DNA of 64,000 nucleotides from Hexactinellida sp. DTS-2022 (lineage: Eukaryota; Porifera; Hexactinellida): positions 16,978,501-17,042,500 of the forward strand of contig JAPNXP010000001.1 of the NCBI GenBank assembly GCA_028753945.1. The letters run 5' to 3'. Under the pieces are notes generated by a model. It was given only the letters and a program-made list of their open reading frames with translations. It was not told the DNA's origin and made no database searches. A program made the position numbers and the translations under genes. Below are positions 34,443-46,293 of the stretch, piece after piece. Numbering within the stretch: position 1 is the stretch's first letter; each line of letters opens with the position of its first letter.

Positions 34443-35441
34443 AGTCCAGAGGTGGAGTCTAGATCTCTCCACTCTTTTGATGCTCCAATTGTTCCCTGAC
34501 ACCTATTCCATCTACAGCTTAACAACTTGCCATTAACACCATTTGTTAGATTGTATTCTTGATCAACTGTTCTGACCCTATTTGTTGTACCAATTAAATT
34601 CCTCTTCTACTGATTATCCCACTGTATTATAGCAATACGGCACTCTATTCACAGTACAATAATGTGATACTGAGTATTTCGGAATATACTATGTGTTAGT
34701 CATGCTATTGTTGAGACAATTACAGTACAAACTCGCTATTCAAACATTTTGGGGCTTGAGACCAGCCAAATAATGTTCGGATAATTTAACACTGAAATAA
34801 ATTAAATGCAACAAGTTGGGACCAACCTGGGCAATGGGATAATCGAATGCTACAAATTGTGTGTTACGAATAGTACGAATGAAACAGTTGTGAAATCTTA
34901 CATTAGTGTATTTACATTATCCATTTCACTGGCCAAATACTTATTAGCAATTCATCCTTACAAAAAAAGCTTCATATTTGTACGCAATGGAGAGTCGCAA
35001 ATTTTACCTATTGAGCCTAATGCCTAATTTCGACATCCAAATTCAACAAGGGAATGTCTTTTTGTACTCTACTAGAGTTGGTATCGATATTTCAAAATAA
35101 GGGATTCAATTTGGAACTTTAGCTTACATTTAAGGTAAGGAATGACCACTGATTTAAATAACGATTTATTTATATTGGGAATTTATTGATACTTTTAGAT
35201 TATCAAGAACTGGAGAAAAATCACCCCTATATTTTACTTATCCCTGTGTCCAATATGATTATATGTAAGCAATAGACGAGTAGTACATTTATTTGTTAAA
35301 CAACAAAATACAGTTGAATCGATTAATAGTAATACTCTAACTGTAATTAAAATCTAGACTTTAGGTGTTAATAAGGTTGTAGATCAGGTTGTCTTTGCTT
35401 CAATCTAGAATTTGAACGTAGGTTTGCTGTAGGATGGCGAA

Positions 35442-35811
35442 TCAGATGTCAGATGTACTCCCCTGTTCTTGTCCTAATATGAAATCCAACATACAGTAGC
35501 GACAAGAAACATTGTAGCATTGGCCGATCATCATCATGTTGTGTAGTAGAGTTCTGTTGAGCGAAGAGTGTAGAAGTGAAGTCCAATCTTAATTAGTGAA
35601 TTTTTTCAAAATTATTCCTATTTATACTTTTCGATTTTGCTACTCAATTACTTTCAGCAGTTGACAAGCTGAACTCAAAAAGTATAAATAAGAGAGAATG
35701 CTTCACTTGACAATTTCATTCTACTTTCCAACTACTGTGCTCTAATTGAATAGCAGAATGAATTCAATTACCTCTATTGCTAAAACTGCTAAATGTGTTG
35801 AGCAGAAATAG
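35442..35811. repeat. Diverged seventh cassette with different peptide frames
   Basis: The two TATA boxes are again divergent (35619-35626 minus, 35683-35690 plus) but only 57 bp apart. The plus side keeps the leader blocks 'gcttcacttgacaa' and 'aactactgtgct' and opens a 17-codon frame at 35758, M-N-S-I-T-S-I-A-K-T-A-K-C. The minus side has no DDDK repeat; instead a 31-codon frame (35537-35442) starts M-M-M-I-G-Q-C-Y-N-V-S-C. The promoter and one leader are thus shared with the six main units while the other product has been replaced. Confidence 0.6.
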
Positions 35812-36096
35812 TTATAAAGGCTGTTAAGTTATTAACAACAAGGAAAATGCCAATGACTTGACTGGAACTAGGTAATTGAGCCCAATTGAAGGTATGTAAC
35901 ACCGAGTATGTTTACGACAGTCTCATTAGTGTGAGCATTTATGAACCAAAACAATCCGTATGACTATAAAGGAATCATCTAAATTTCTAAGTTTATTGAT
36001 TTGTGTAACTAAGTATTTATAATTGATGAAGGAAACTGAATATGTACACTTCTTAACCAGAATTTCATAATAACTGTGTTCAAATTAATGAAAGTG

Positions 36097-36197
36097 CAGT
36101 GAATTTCGCTTAATAGGAACCCGTGTTTGGCACTAAATCTGGTTGCTAATAGGCGAATGTTGCTAATAAGGGAGTTGCTAATTTAGCAACTCCACTG
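36097..36197. mobile_element. 101-bp CAGT-type MITE
   Basis: Ends CAGTGAATTTCGCTTAATAG / inverted AACTCCACTG, with 'gttgctaat' repeats inside. Same family as 7460-7544. Confidence 0.7.
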
Positions 36198-37065
36198 TAT
36201 GCCATAAAACAGGTATACATAGTATGTTTCTGAACATATGCTTAGCACGCGGTCCGATTGGGTCTGACCTGTTTTAATTTACTGTAGCTATATTATATAA
36301 GAGGTTCCAGTTTTGGCCGGCAACTTTCAACTGTTTTGCAGAGCCGTGCTACGCCCTGATGAATATATATTGATAGTAATATCATCTTGTAAAAAGTAGT
36401 TTATGTAGTATGAATGCATTTCAACTTAGTATATTATAATTATAATTTGTCAATGTCATTGACTAATAAAAATGAAGATATGCCAAATACCATTATGTTC
36501 ATCGAGTTTATATAAACTTAATTATGAAGAATTGGTTCAAATTGGAACATAATTTTGTCAAAAATTACATGATCATGCAAAATACGTCCAGAAAGGTCAT
36601 TACTTGTAATCAACTTCAAAAGCTTATCGATACAGGGAGATTGTCAATAATGATCATTTTTTAAATTAATAAAGTCAAACATTTGTAGATATTTTGTTAG
36701 TACGTATATGTAACATCTTCTCTCTACCACTAGTTGCTGCCTAGCAATATAGCAGAACTAATATTAGAGAGAATTGAACTCATTCTACTATTCAACAATA
36801 GCACAGTAGTTGGAAATAGAATGATGATCAGTTTTCTTGTCAACTGAAGCATCTCGCTTCTATTTATACTTCTGAGCTCAACTGGTCAATACACTTCCAA
36901 TGCAGTATTCAATGCAAGCGTCTGTGCTGGGAATACTTTAGTAGCTGCTTAGCAACTCACACAAGTATAAATAGGGAACACATTAGAGTGAAATAACTCG
37001 ATCAGAATACAACTACACTCTTCTCTCCTTTCTTCTCAAACAACAACCTACTCCACTAAAGCAAA

Positions 37066-37194
37066 ATGAAATTCTTCATGAACAGCAAAAGCTCTCTCGA
37101 TGACGACAAGCACTTTATCGATGACGACAAGCACTCTCTCGATGACGACAAGATCTCTGTAGATGACGACAAGATCTCTATAGTGACAGTATGA
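37066..37194 (+). CDS. 42-aa DDDK-heptad peptide, copy 2
   Basis: Intact frame. It differs from copy 1 by an Asn-to-Ser change at residue 7. TATA box at 36966-36973, leader nearly identical to copy 1. Confidence 0.5.
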   Translation: MKFFMNSKSSLDDDKHFIDDDKHSLDDDKISVDDDKISIVTV

Positions 37195-38299
37195 AGTCCA
37201 GAGGTGGAGTCTAGATCTCTCCACTCTTTTGATGCTCCAATTGTTCCCTGACACCTATTCCATCTACAGCTCAACAACTTGCCATTAACACCATTTGTTA
37301 GATTGTATTCTTGATCAACAGTTCTAACTCTATTTGTTGTACCAATTAAATTCTACTTCTCCCAATTAATCTCAATTTAATATGGTACGATTTGGGCTCT
37401 ATATACACAATAATACAACATTGTTTGTGAAATATTACAATTGGCGATAATTTTCTTAATTTAATTAATACAGCGTGTCACAATGGTTGCTGCAGATAGA
37501 TGGCGCACAGGAAAACAAACATGCATGGTCGGTTCATGGGTGTCTGGATTCATAGGATCTATAGAATTAGGGCCCGTCCCCCTTCAACTAATATTTGAAT
37601 CACAAATAAGTGTATTGTATTTCCATTACTTATTAGTTATTACACAAAGTATAACTTCATTAAATGAACATGGTAATACGAAATTCCGGTAAATAGGAAC
37701 ACTATTTCAGTCCCCTTCAAAGGCTTTTCAATACAAAGGATATTTGTGAATCAGAGGCGAAGCCAGGATTTTTCGGCAGGGGGGTTTCAGGGGTGAACCT
37801 CTATGAGAATTTTATGCTCACAGGGGGGGCAGCCTCAAATTAGGGGGCTGAAAAAACAATTCTCTACATGTCCTCTCAAATAGTCTCATTTATAAATTTT
37901 ACTATTATTAATTTAGTTTAAAAACTCCTACTAATCATTAGTAGTTGATTGGGAATGCAGTTAAGTATAAGCACTAGTGTTAATTAGGGAGTTTAGAGTT
38001 TAAAGATTAGTTTCATCCTAACAGATGTGTGCCATTCAATTTGCATTATTTATAGTATTATGTTTACCAGTATTATATTGTGTCTGAGTCCCAGTAGAGT
38101 CCCTTGTTGCTATATTAAATTTAGATGAATTTGGAGAAGTAGAATTTAATTGGTACAACAAATAGAGTCAGAACTGTGATTAAGAATACAATCTAACAAA
38201 TGGTGTTAATGGCAAGTTGTTAAGCTGTAGATGGAATAGGTGTCAGGGAACAATTGGAGCATCAAAAGAGTGGAGAGATCTAGACTCCACCTCTGGACT

Positions 38300-38428
38300 T
38301 CATACTGTCACTATAGAGATCTTGTCGTCATCTACAGAGATCTTGTCGTCATCGAGAGAGTGCTTGTCGTCATCGATAAAGTGCTTGTCGTCATCGAGAG
38401 AGCTTTTGTTGTTCATGAAGAATTTCAT
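38300..38428 (-). CDS. 42-aa DDDK-heptad peptide, copy 3 (minus strand)
   Basis: Intact, same four heptads as copy 1. TATA box on the minus strand at 38521-38528. The opposite side opens an 18-codon M-S-S-I-L-S-I-I-S-S frame at 38711. Confidence 0.5.
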   Translation of the reverse strand: MKFFMNNKSSLDDDKHFIDDDKHSLDDDKISVDDDKISIVTV

Positions 38429-39572
38429 TTTGCTTTAGTGGAGTAGGTTGTTGTTTGAGAAGAAAGGAGAGAAGAGTGTTGTTGTATTCTAATCGAGTTA
38501 TTTCACTCTAATGTGTTCCCTATTTATACTTGTGTGAGTTGCTAAGCAGCTACTAAAGTATTTGCAGCACAGACGCTTGCATTGAATACTGCATTGGAAG
38601 TGTATTCACCAGTTGAGCTCAAAAGTATAAATAGAAGCGAGAAACTTCACTTGACAAGAAATTGATTCTCTTTCTACTTTCTAACTACTGTGCTATTGTT
38701 GAATAGTAGAATGAGTTCAATTCTCTCTATTATTAGTTCTGCTATATTATTGCTACGCAGCAACTAGTGATAGAGTTAAGACAACAAAGATGAACAGATT
38801 GCTTAGGTTATATTCGCAATTATATCCGCAGATATATTCAAGTGCCCTGTATCGTTAAGTAGTGACAAAAAACACGATAGGTTTTGTCTTGCACGTATAA
38901 ATTAGTTCAAGTCAGCATACTTATAAACAAGCTTCATTTTACAAACTTGATTCTAGCTGATTAAATTTGGGATAATTTCTCAAGAATTGAATTTATAATA
39001 TGAAAAGAAATATACATCATTGTTATTGTGCCATTATTTTTAGATTTTATAGAATTAAATTTAATAATTCAAACTATTTGCTATATAATATCTACAATTT
39101 ATTTATAAATCTAACTTTAGGATGTATGCATTATCATGTTGAACTTATTTTCTCGCCAAACCATCATTAGTTGCTCACTAGAATATGATAGAGCCCTAAC
39201 TTTCAGTAAATCTATCTTACATCTCTCTATCACTAGTTGTTGCATAGCAAATAATATAGCAGAACTAATAATAGAGAGAATTGAACTCATTCTACAATTC
39301 AACAATAGCACAGTAGTTAGAAAGTAGAATGAGAATCAATTTCTTGTCAAGTGAAGCTTCTCGCTTCTATTTATACTTTTGAGCTAAACTGGTGAATACA
39401 CTTCCAATGCAGTATTCAATGCAAGCGTCTGTGCTGGAAATACTTTTGTAGCTGCTTAGCAACTCACACAAGTATAAATAGGGAGCACATTAGAGTTAAA
39501 TAACTCGATCAGAATATAACTACACTCTTTTCTCCTTTCTTCTCAAACAACAACCTACTCCACTAAAGCAAA

Positions 39573-39668
39573 ATGAAATTCTTCATGATCAACAAAAGCT
39601 CTCTCGATGACGACAAGCACTTTTCGATGACGACAAGCACTCTCTCGATGACGACAAGATCTCTGTAG
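39573..39668 (+). pseudogene. DDDK-heptad copy 4, frameshifted
   Basis: One base is missing after the first heptad ('cacttttcgatg' where intact copies read 'cactttatcgatg'). The frame leaves the DDDK register and stops at 39666-39668 after 31 codons. The TATA box and leader are intact. Confidence 0.6.
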
Positions 39669-41046
39669 ATGACGACAAGATCTCTATAGTGACAGTATGA
39701 AGTCCAGAGGTGGAGTCTAGATCTCACCACTCTTTTTATGCTCCAATTGTTCCCTGACACCTATTCCATCTACAGCTTAACAACTTGCCATTAACACCAT
39801 TTGTTAGATTGTATTCTTGATCAACAGTTCTAACTCTATTTGTTGTACCATTAAATTCTACTTCTCCAAATTCATCTCACTTTAATATAGCAACACGGGA
39901 CACTTTGTATACAGTTATATAATACTGATGAGCCAATATTTTAGAATAATATAATTAAATAATGTACTGTATATGGGACTAATCATCATGATCATAAGTG
40001 TCCATTACGGCGGGAGGTGTAATCTGTCCACAGTATCTGGAAAGATAAGAAAAGAGTATTATTCTTTTCTCTCACCCAAATAAATTTGTTTATCCAAACA
40101 AGTTATCGGGATTACATCGTATATAAACCTATGAAGCGAGAAGTGCTAAGCACTCTGATTCGTATCTGTATTACTTAATTATTTAAAACCCGAATTTTAT
40201 TTGTGTGTTTGTTTGTCCGGAGTGTATTAAAGTGCTATAGATTAATAGAAACCGCATTTATAATTGAGAGAGAAACTAACTATCAAATGTTACTACAAAT
40301 GACTGATAAATTGGTTGAGATTACCAAAATTTATACTAATATGAATTATTTTTATTTGTTTCAAAATATGTGATTCAAATTCAATTGAAACTAGTCTAGT
40401 TCTAACGGGCAATGTAAGTGATAATTGTATTGTTTTCGAATGTTACATTGAATACTTTCTATTTACTACGTATATTACATTAAAAATATGTCCAATTACG
40501 TATAATATTTATTGTTGACAAAATTGGTAAACAAGTTTGTGGAATCTTAAATTCACTCAGAGATTTGCTACTAATTTATATTATACAGAATGATTAGTCC
40601 AAGGTTGCAAATGAACAAAGATATTTTCGGGTAAGAGGAATATTATATCGATTGCAAACCAAGAATTGAGTATCAAACCGAATATCTGGGATTCGGTAAG
40701 AATCAATTTATGAATACTGACTATCGGTTCATCCTTGATTTATATCAGTATATTACTCTATTGCAGAACTCTGAATAATCAGTTAATTAATTATATTATT
40801 GCTATTGGAGAGTCCCGGAGTGCTACATTGAAGTGAGAAATATTCAAAGAAGTAGAATTTAATTGGCACAACAAATAGAGTCAGAACTGTTGATCAAGAA
40901 TACAATCTAACAAATGGTGTTAATGGCAAGTTGTTTAAGCTGTAGATGGAATAGGTGTCAGGGAACAATTGGAGCATCAAAAGAGTGGTGAGATCTAGAC
41001 TCCACCTCTGGACTTCATACTGTCACTATAGAGATCTTGTCGTCAT

Positions 41047-41142
41047 CTACAGAGATCTTGTCGTCATCGAGAGAGTGCTTGTCGTCATCGAAAAGTGCTT
41101 GTCGTCATCGAGAGAGCTTTTGTTGATCATGAAGAATTTCAT
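41047..41142 (-). pseudogene. DDDK-heptad copy 5, same frameshift as copy 4
   Basis: Carries the same one-base deletion as copy 4 in inverted orientation, so the two descend from one damaged copy. The opposite-side start codon is also lost (ACG). Confidence 0.6.
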
Positions 41143-42540
41143 TTTGCTTTAGTGGAGTAGGTTGTTGTTTGAGAAGAAAGGAGAAAAGAGTGTAGTTGTA
41201 TTCTGATCGAGTTATTTCACTCTAATGTGTTCCCTATTTATACTTGTGTGAGTTGCTAAGCAGCTACTAAAGTATTTCCGGCACAGACGCTTGCATTGAA
41301 TACTGCATTGGAAGTGTATTCACCATTTGAGCTCAGAAGTATAAATAGAAGCGAGAACTTCACTTGACAAAAAATTGATTCTCATTCTACTTTCTAACTA
41401 CTGTGCCATTGTTGAATAGTAGAACGAGTTCAATTCTCTCTAATATTAGTTCTGCTATATTGCTATGCAGCAACTAGTGGTAGAGAGAAGACAACAAAGA
41501 TGAAAATATTGTATATAAATACTACCATGGCCATTATTTACAGGTAATATATATCGGTAATTAGTGGACGGATATTTAATAGGTGATCTTTATAGACTGG
41601 TTCCTAAGCTTGCGAACAACCAAAGCTTCTTTCTACAAGCTTGAGTGTTGTTGATAGGATTTGGGATATAGTATACGCTTAATTTTATAGACTTTAAATA
41701 ATTAAATGAATTATAGTGAAATTCCTTATTATTTGTGTTTTGAACTTAAGAGATGCAACATAAATCTAGTTTAGTTGACTGTAGAATAATGTTTAGTACA
41801 ACATGGCGTGTTTTTGATAACATTAAATAATTTTTACATAAAACAAATTAGTAAACAAATGTTTGTGGTTTTGCTACGAAATTACCTTGTTAAAATGTAA
41901 ATTATTGAAAAATTCGTATATCAAATTCAAAGAATGAATTGTATTATATTATATGCATATGTTAATATGTACTTAGCTAATGAAACAGGTGTGGATATAC
42001 TCCTCTGGTATTTTAATAGCAATTAGACTGGCCAAATCATTATTAGTAATTTGGAAAATTACAACCATTACAAATACTAGTTGATTGGGCAAAAGGTTTA
42101 GCCGAGGCAACTAGTACAGTGCTAATTAATGAACCTTCGTATGTAGTCTGTACAAAAGCTATGAAGTTCTTCTGTCAATCATTGTCATATATCTTCTCTC
42201 TATCACTAGTTGCTGCACAGCAATATAGCAGAACTAATAATAGAGAGAATTGAACTCATTCTACTACTCAACAATAGCACAGTAGTTAGAAAGTAGAATG
42301 AGAATCAATTTCTTGTCAAGTGAATCTTCTCGCTTCTATTTATACTTTTAGTTCAACTGGTGAATACACTTCAAATGCAGTATTCAATGCAAGCGTCTGT
42401 ACTGGAAATACTTTAGTAGCTGCTTAGCAACTCACACAAGTATAAATAGGGAACACATTAGAGTGAAATAACTCGATCAAAATACAACTACACTCTTCTC
42501 TCCTTTCTTCTCAAACAACAACCTACTCCACTAAAGCAAA

Positions 42541-42669
42541 ATGAAATTCTTCATGATCAACAAAAGCTCTCTCGATGACGACAAGCACTTTATCGATGAC
42601 GACAAGCACTCTCTCGATGACGACAAGATCTCAGTAGATGACGACAAGATCTCTATAGTGACAGTATGA
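42541..42669 (+). CDS. 42-aa DDDK-heptad peptide, copy 6
   Basis: Intact. Residue 6 is Ile where copy 1 has Asn, and a silent change (tct to tca) lies in the last heptad. TATA box at 42441-42448. Confidence 0.5.
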   Translation: MKFFMINKSSLDDDKHFIDDDKHSLDDDKISVDDDKISIVTV

Positions 42670-43233
42670 AGTCCAGAGGTGGAGTCTAGATCTCGCCACT
42701 CTTTTGATGCTCCAATTGTTCCCTGACACCTATTCCATCTACAGCTTAAACAACTTGCCATTAACACCATTTGTTAGATTGTATTCTTGATCAACAGTTC
42801 TGACTCTATTTGTTGTACCAATTAAATTCTACTTCTCCAAATCCATCTCAATTTAATATAGCAACACGGAACTTTCCAATAGCAATAATATTTTAACTGA
42901 TTAACTGATTATTCAGAGTTTTGCAATAGAGTAATACACTGATATAAATACAATGATGAACCGATAATCAGTATTCATAAATCGATTCTTACCGATTCCC
43001 AGGTATTCGGTTAGATACTCAATTCTAGGTTTGCAACCGATATCAAGTATTCACCAAATAATATTCCGTTTAACCGAAAATATCTTTGTACATTTGCAAC
43101 CTTGGACTAATGATACTGTATTATAATAAATTAGTAGCAAATCTCTAAGTGAATTATAAGATTCCACAAACTTGTTTAACCATTTGGTCAACAATATATA
43201 TTTAAGTAATTAGAACTTTTTGAATGTATTGTA

Positions 43234-43405
43234 CAGTGAACTCCCGTTATAACGAAGTCAAATATAACGAAATACTCGCTTATGATAAAATTGATACTTT
43301 CCCCATTTATATTTTAAATGCATTATTTATTATCCGCTTATAACGAATATTCGGACATAACGAAGGAATTTACAGGTCCCACGCACTTCGTTATAACGAG
43401 AGTCT
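43234..43405. mobile_element. CAGT-type MITE in the right arm of the inverted duplication
   Basis: Left end CAGTGAACTCCCGTTATAAC flanked by TA; right end 'ttcgttataacgagagtc' is diverged. It is absent from the matching place in the left arm. Confidence 0.65.
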
Positions 43406-43751
43406 TTTATACGTAAAGAGAATATTCAAATTTACCAATCGAAATCAGCACAATTATTATTTACATTGCCCGTTAGAACTAGACTTTAGTTTCATTTGAA
43501 TTTAAATCAATAATTTTGTAAACAAAGACTGATTATTCATATTAGAAATTTTTGAGATCGTATCCAATTTATTGTTCATTTGTAATAACATTTGGAAGTT
43601 AGTTTCTCTCTCAATTATAAATGCGGTTTCTATACATCTATAGCACTTTAATACTATCCGGACAAACAAACACACAAATAAGAATCGGATTTTAAATACT
43701 TAAGTAATACAGATACGAATCAGAGTTCTTAACACTTCTCTTTATAGGTTT

Positions 43752-43830
43752 ACGAGCCCTTCGGTCTCGGTCGCTTTGCGACAGATCGGTGCTACGCACC
43801 TCAAGTTAACGGCCGCTATGCGGCCTTACT
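43752..43830. repeat. Cluster of 3-nt-loop hairpins
   Basis: Three consecutive perfect hairpins: GTCGC-TTT-GCGAC, GGTGC-TAC-GCACC, GGCCGC-TAT-GCGGCC, preceded by CCCTTCGG. Counterparts: 55005-55085 (reverse orientation) and 29588-29625. This is a GC-rich island in AT-rich sequence. Confidence 0.75.
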
Positions 43831-43869
43831 CCTCACATTTTCTACCATGGAAATGGTAGATAGGGACGT

Positions 43870-44700
43870 TATGATTTTGATTTTCATTAATTTGTTTACC
43901 TATTTGTGCAAACAACAACAACAACAAAGACTCATATTAGTATTTTATAAATGCGAAATTCGTGTTCAGCACACTTGTTTACTTATAATACCTATTGAAA
44001 GTTAACTTCTAGGTTGATTTTGAATTTTCATTAATTTGTTTACCTATTTGTGCAAACAACAACAACAACAAAGACTCATATTAGTATTTTATAAATGCGG
44101 AATTCGTGTTCAGCACACTTGTTTACTTATAATACCCGTTGAAAGTTAACTTCTAGGTTGATTTTGAATTTTCATTAATTTGTTTACCTATTTTGTGTAA
44201 ACAACAACAACAAATATTCATATTAGAAAATTTTAACCGCGAAAATCGTGTTCAGCTACTTGTTTACCTATAATACTCGTTGGAAGCTAACTTCTAGGTT
44301 GATTTTGAATTTTCATTAATTTGTTTATCTATTTTGTGTAAACAACAACAACAAATAATAATATGAGAAATTTATAAACGCGAAATTCGTGTTCGGCATA
44401 CTTGTTTACCTATAAAATCCGTTGGAAGCTAACTTCTAGGTTGATTTTGAATTTTCATTAATTTGTTTACCTATTTTGTGTAAATAACAACAACAAATAT
44501 TAATATGGGAAATTTATAAACGCGAAATTCGTGTTCGGCATACTTGTTTACCTATAATACCCGTTGGAAGCTAACTTCTAGGTTGATTTTGAATTTCCAT
44601 TAATTTGTTTACCTATTTTGTGTCAACAACAACAACAAATATTCATATTAGAAAATTATAAACGCGAAATTCGTTAACAGCATACTTGTTTACCTATTAT
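43870..44700 (+). repeat. Tandem array, ~141-bp period, six units
   Basis: Unit starts near 43870, 44011, 44154, 44295, 44437 and 44580, each with 'ggttgattttgaattttcat', 'acaacaacaacaaa', 'cgcgaaattcgtgttc' and 'cttgtttacctataat'. Two reverse units are at 54700-54960, again next to a hairpin cluster. Confidence 0.88.
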
Positions 44701-44796
44701 AACATTTGTTACCAATTATAACATTTGACAGTTAGTTTATATCCCATATATTAATGCGGTTTCTATCCCCCCGTCACTTTTAACACAATCCGGACA

Positions 44797-44828
<32 letters not shown>

Positions 44829-45046
44829 ACAATCGAGATTTAATAATATAGATATACGATGTAATTAAAAACAAATTTATTCTGGCGAGGGAAAGAAAGA
44901 ATACTATATTCTCATCTTTTCAGAAATTGGGAACAAATTACACCTCCTTCCAGCCAAATTGGACTTATACAGTACATTATTTAATTTATGTTATTCTAAA
45001 ATATTTGGCTCATTAGTATTATATAACTGTATACAAAAAGTGTTCC

Positions 45047-45587
45047 GTTGTCGGAGTGCCAGCGGTCCCCCCGTGTCAGATGTCCCCCCGGACCAGTAGC
45101 CCTATGGTCAGATGTCCCTCGGACCTGTGGCCCTATGGTCAGACGTCCCCCCTTATGGTCAGATGTCTTCCCTCAGAAACCTGAAACTAGGAACACTTAA
45201 ATTTCACAATGCCATCGCTATAGTTTATATTCTATATTAAAGTGTCGCATATCTTCCCAATATCGATCTCTATCACATTAGTTTAGCAACTATGTTTCCT
45301 CCATAAAAAAAGCCACTGCGAATAGGCTTAAAGAGATGGCATATAATGATGTTAGTAAAATAGATGTTAATAGTATTACATGTAGTAGCAATTCATTAGT
45401 TTTCAACATGTATCTGTGTCAGAATATGGGATATTATATAATTTCTGACGGGAGGACAACTGGCCTTAGGGTGAGTAGTCCGAGGGGGGACATCCAACCT
45501 TGAGGGAGGACAGCTGACACTAGGGCCACTGGTCCGGGGGGACATTATTTTTGGGGGATCGCTGGCACTATGACAACGGTTTAGGAG
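45047..45587. mobile_element. TIR element with poly-C blocks
   Basis: Ends CCGTTGTCGGAGTGCCAGCG and its inverted, slightly diverged partner ending GACAACGG. The subterminal 'gtccccccggaccagt' and 'cctatggtcagatgtc' blocks recur in both orientations. Confidence 0.7.
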
Positions 45588-45809
45588 AAGATTCCAATTT
45601 TTCGCGTTGCTAATTTTTTTCCTAAGTTCATACTCCAAAAGAAGCGTCTCGAGCTCCTGGATAATTCCCTGGATATTCGTATTCGTATTCGGTAGGGCAA
45701 CTATTAATTAATAATGATATTCGGTTAGAGCGATTTCAACCTTGCTTTAAATACTACATTGCTATATTTAATAATTTATTGTGATTTTACATCATTTTCA
45801 GACAATAAA

Positions 45810-46034
45810 CATTAATTGGCATTAGTGCTCCTGCCATTAATTGGCATTAGTGCTCCTGCCATTAATTGGCATTAGTTCTCCTGCTATTAATTGGCATTAG
45901 TGCTCCTGCCATTAATTGGCATTAGTGCTCCTGCCACTAATTGGCATTAGTGCTCCTGCCATTAATTGGCATTAGTGCTCCTGCCATTAATTGGCATTAG
46001 TGCTCCTGCCATTAATTGGCATTAGTGCTCCTGC
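45810..46034 (+). repeat. 25-bp minisatellite, nine copies
   Basis: Nine head-to-tail units of cattaattggcattagtgct+cctgc, with only three units carrying a substitution. The period is not a multiple of three, and no spacers are present. Confidence 0.95.
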
Positions 46035-46293
46035 CACAAGTGGGTATGTGTCTGTATCTCAGTATCAAATAATCTTAATGATTAGAAATTTAGCACCTGG
46101 AGTAATTGCCCTCCCCCCCCCCCGTTCTATTCAAATCTTAAATCTGAATTTGTTGATTCTAAATGCCTCATAAGTATCCGAAATTCAAATTTAATTAGCT
46201 CATTGTATAGTTAATGAGCTTATCACATCTATAAATATTCCAATAACAAAAATTTGCTATTTTATCATACTGAACATAACGTTTTAAATAAAT

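Larger units (their letters stand above)
33963..42868. repeat. Cluster of six ~690-bp divergent-promoter cassettes
   Basis: Units: 33963-34652 (+), 36713-37400 (+), 38106-38777 (-), 39219-39898 (+), 40820-41498 (-), 42188-42868 (+), oriented by the DDDK side. All share, in order: 'tctctctaycactag', a short leftward frame starting M-S-S-I-L-S, a leftward TATAAATA, ~95 bp, a rightward TATAAATA, a CT-rich leader, an ATG, four 21-bp heptad repeats, and a tail ending 'ttgttgtaccaattaaattc'. A diverged seventh unit is at 35442-35811. Copies differ by scattered substitutions and small indels. No terminal inverted repeats or fixed-length target duplications were found, so this looks like a gene family spread by segmental duplication rather than a simple transposon. 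Confidence 0.85.
39895..45050. repeat. Large inverted duplication around cassettes 5 and 6
   Basis: Left arm 39895-41498 matches the right arm 42188-45050 in reverse complement, with a ~690-bp spacer. Paired blocks include 'gtatacagttatataatact' (39907/45028), 'agaaaccgcattt' (40247/43622), 'caaggttgcaaatg' (40600/43102) and both cassettes. The right arm is longer because ~1.1 kb of other repeats (about 43750-44870) is inserted. Confidence 0.85.

Noticed and set aside
34304..34525. 68- and 73-codon minus-strand ORFs over cassette 1, and their equivalents in the other cassettes
   Set aside because: They arise because a 21-bp repeat keeps frames open. They lack a TATA box or leader in their orientation and lie antisense to the TATA-linked ORF. 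The DDDK strand is preferred, with the doubt recorded as a finding.
45810..46034. CRISPR-like array
   Set aside because: The 25-bp units are head to tail with no spacers, and the window is eukaryotic.
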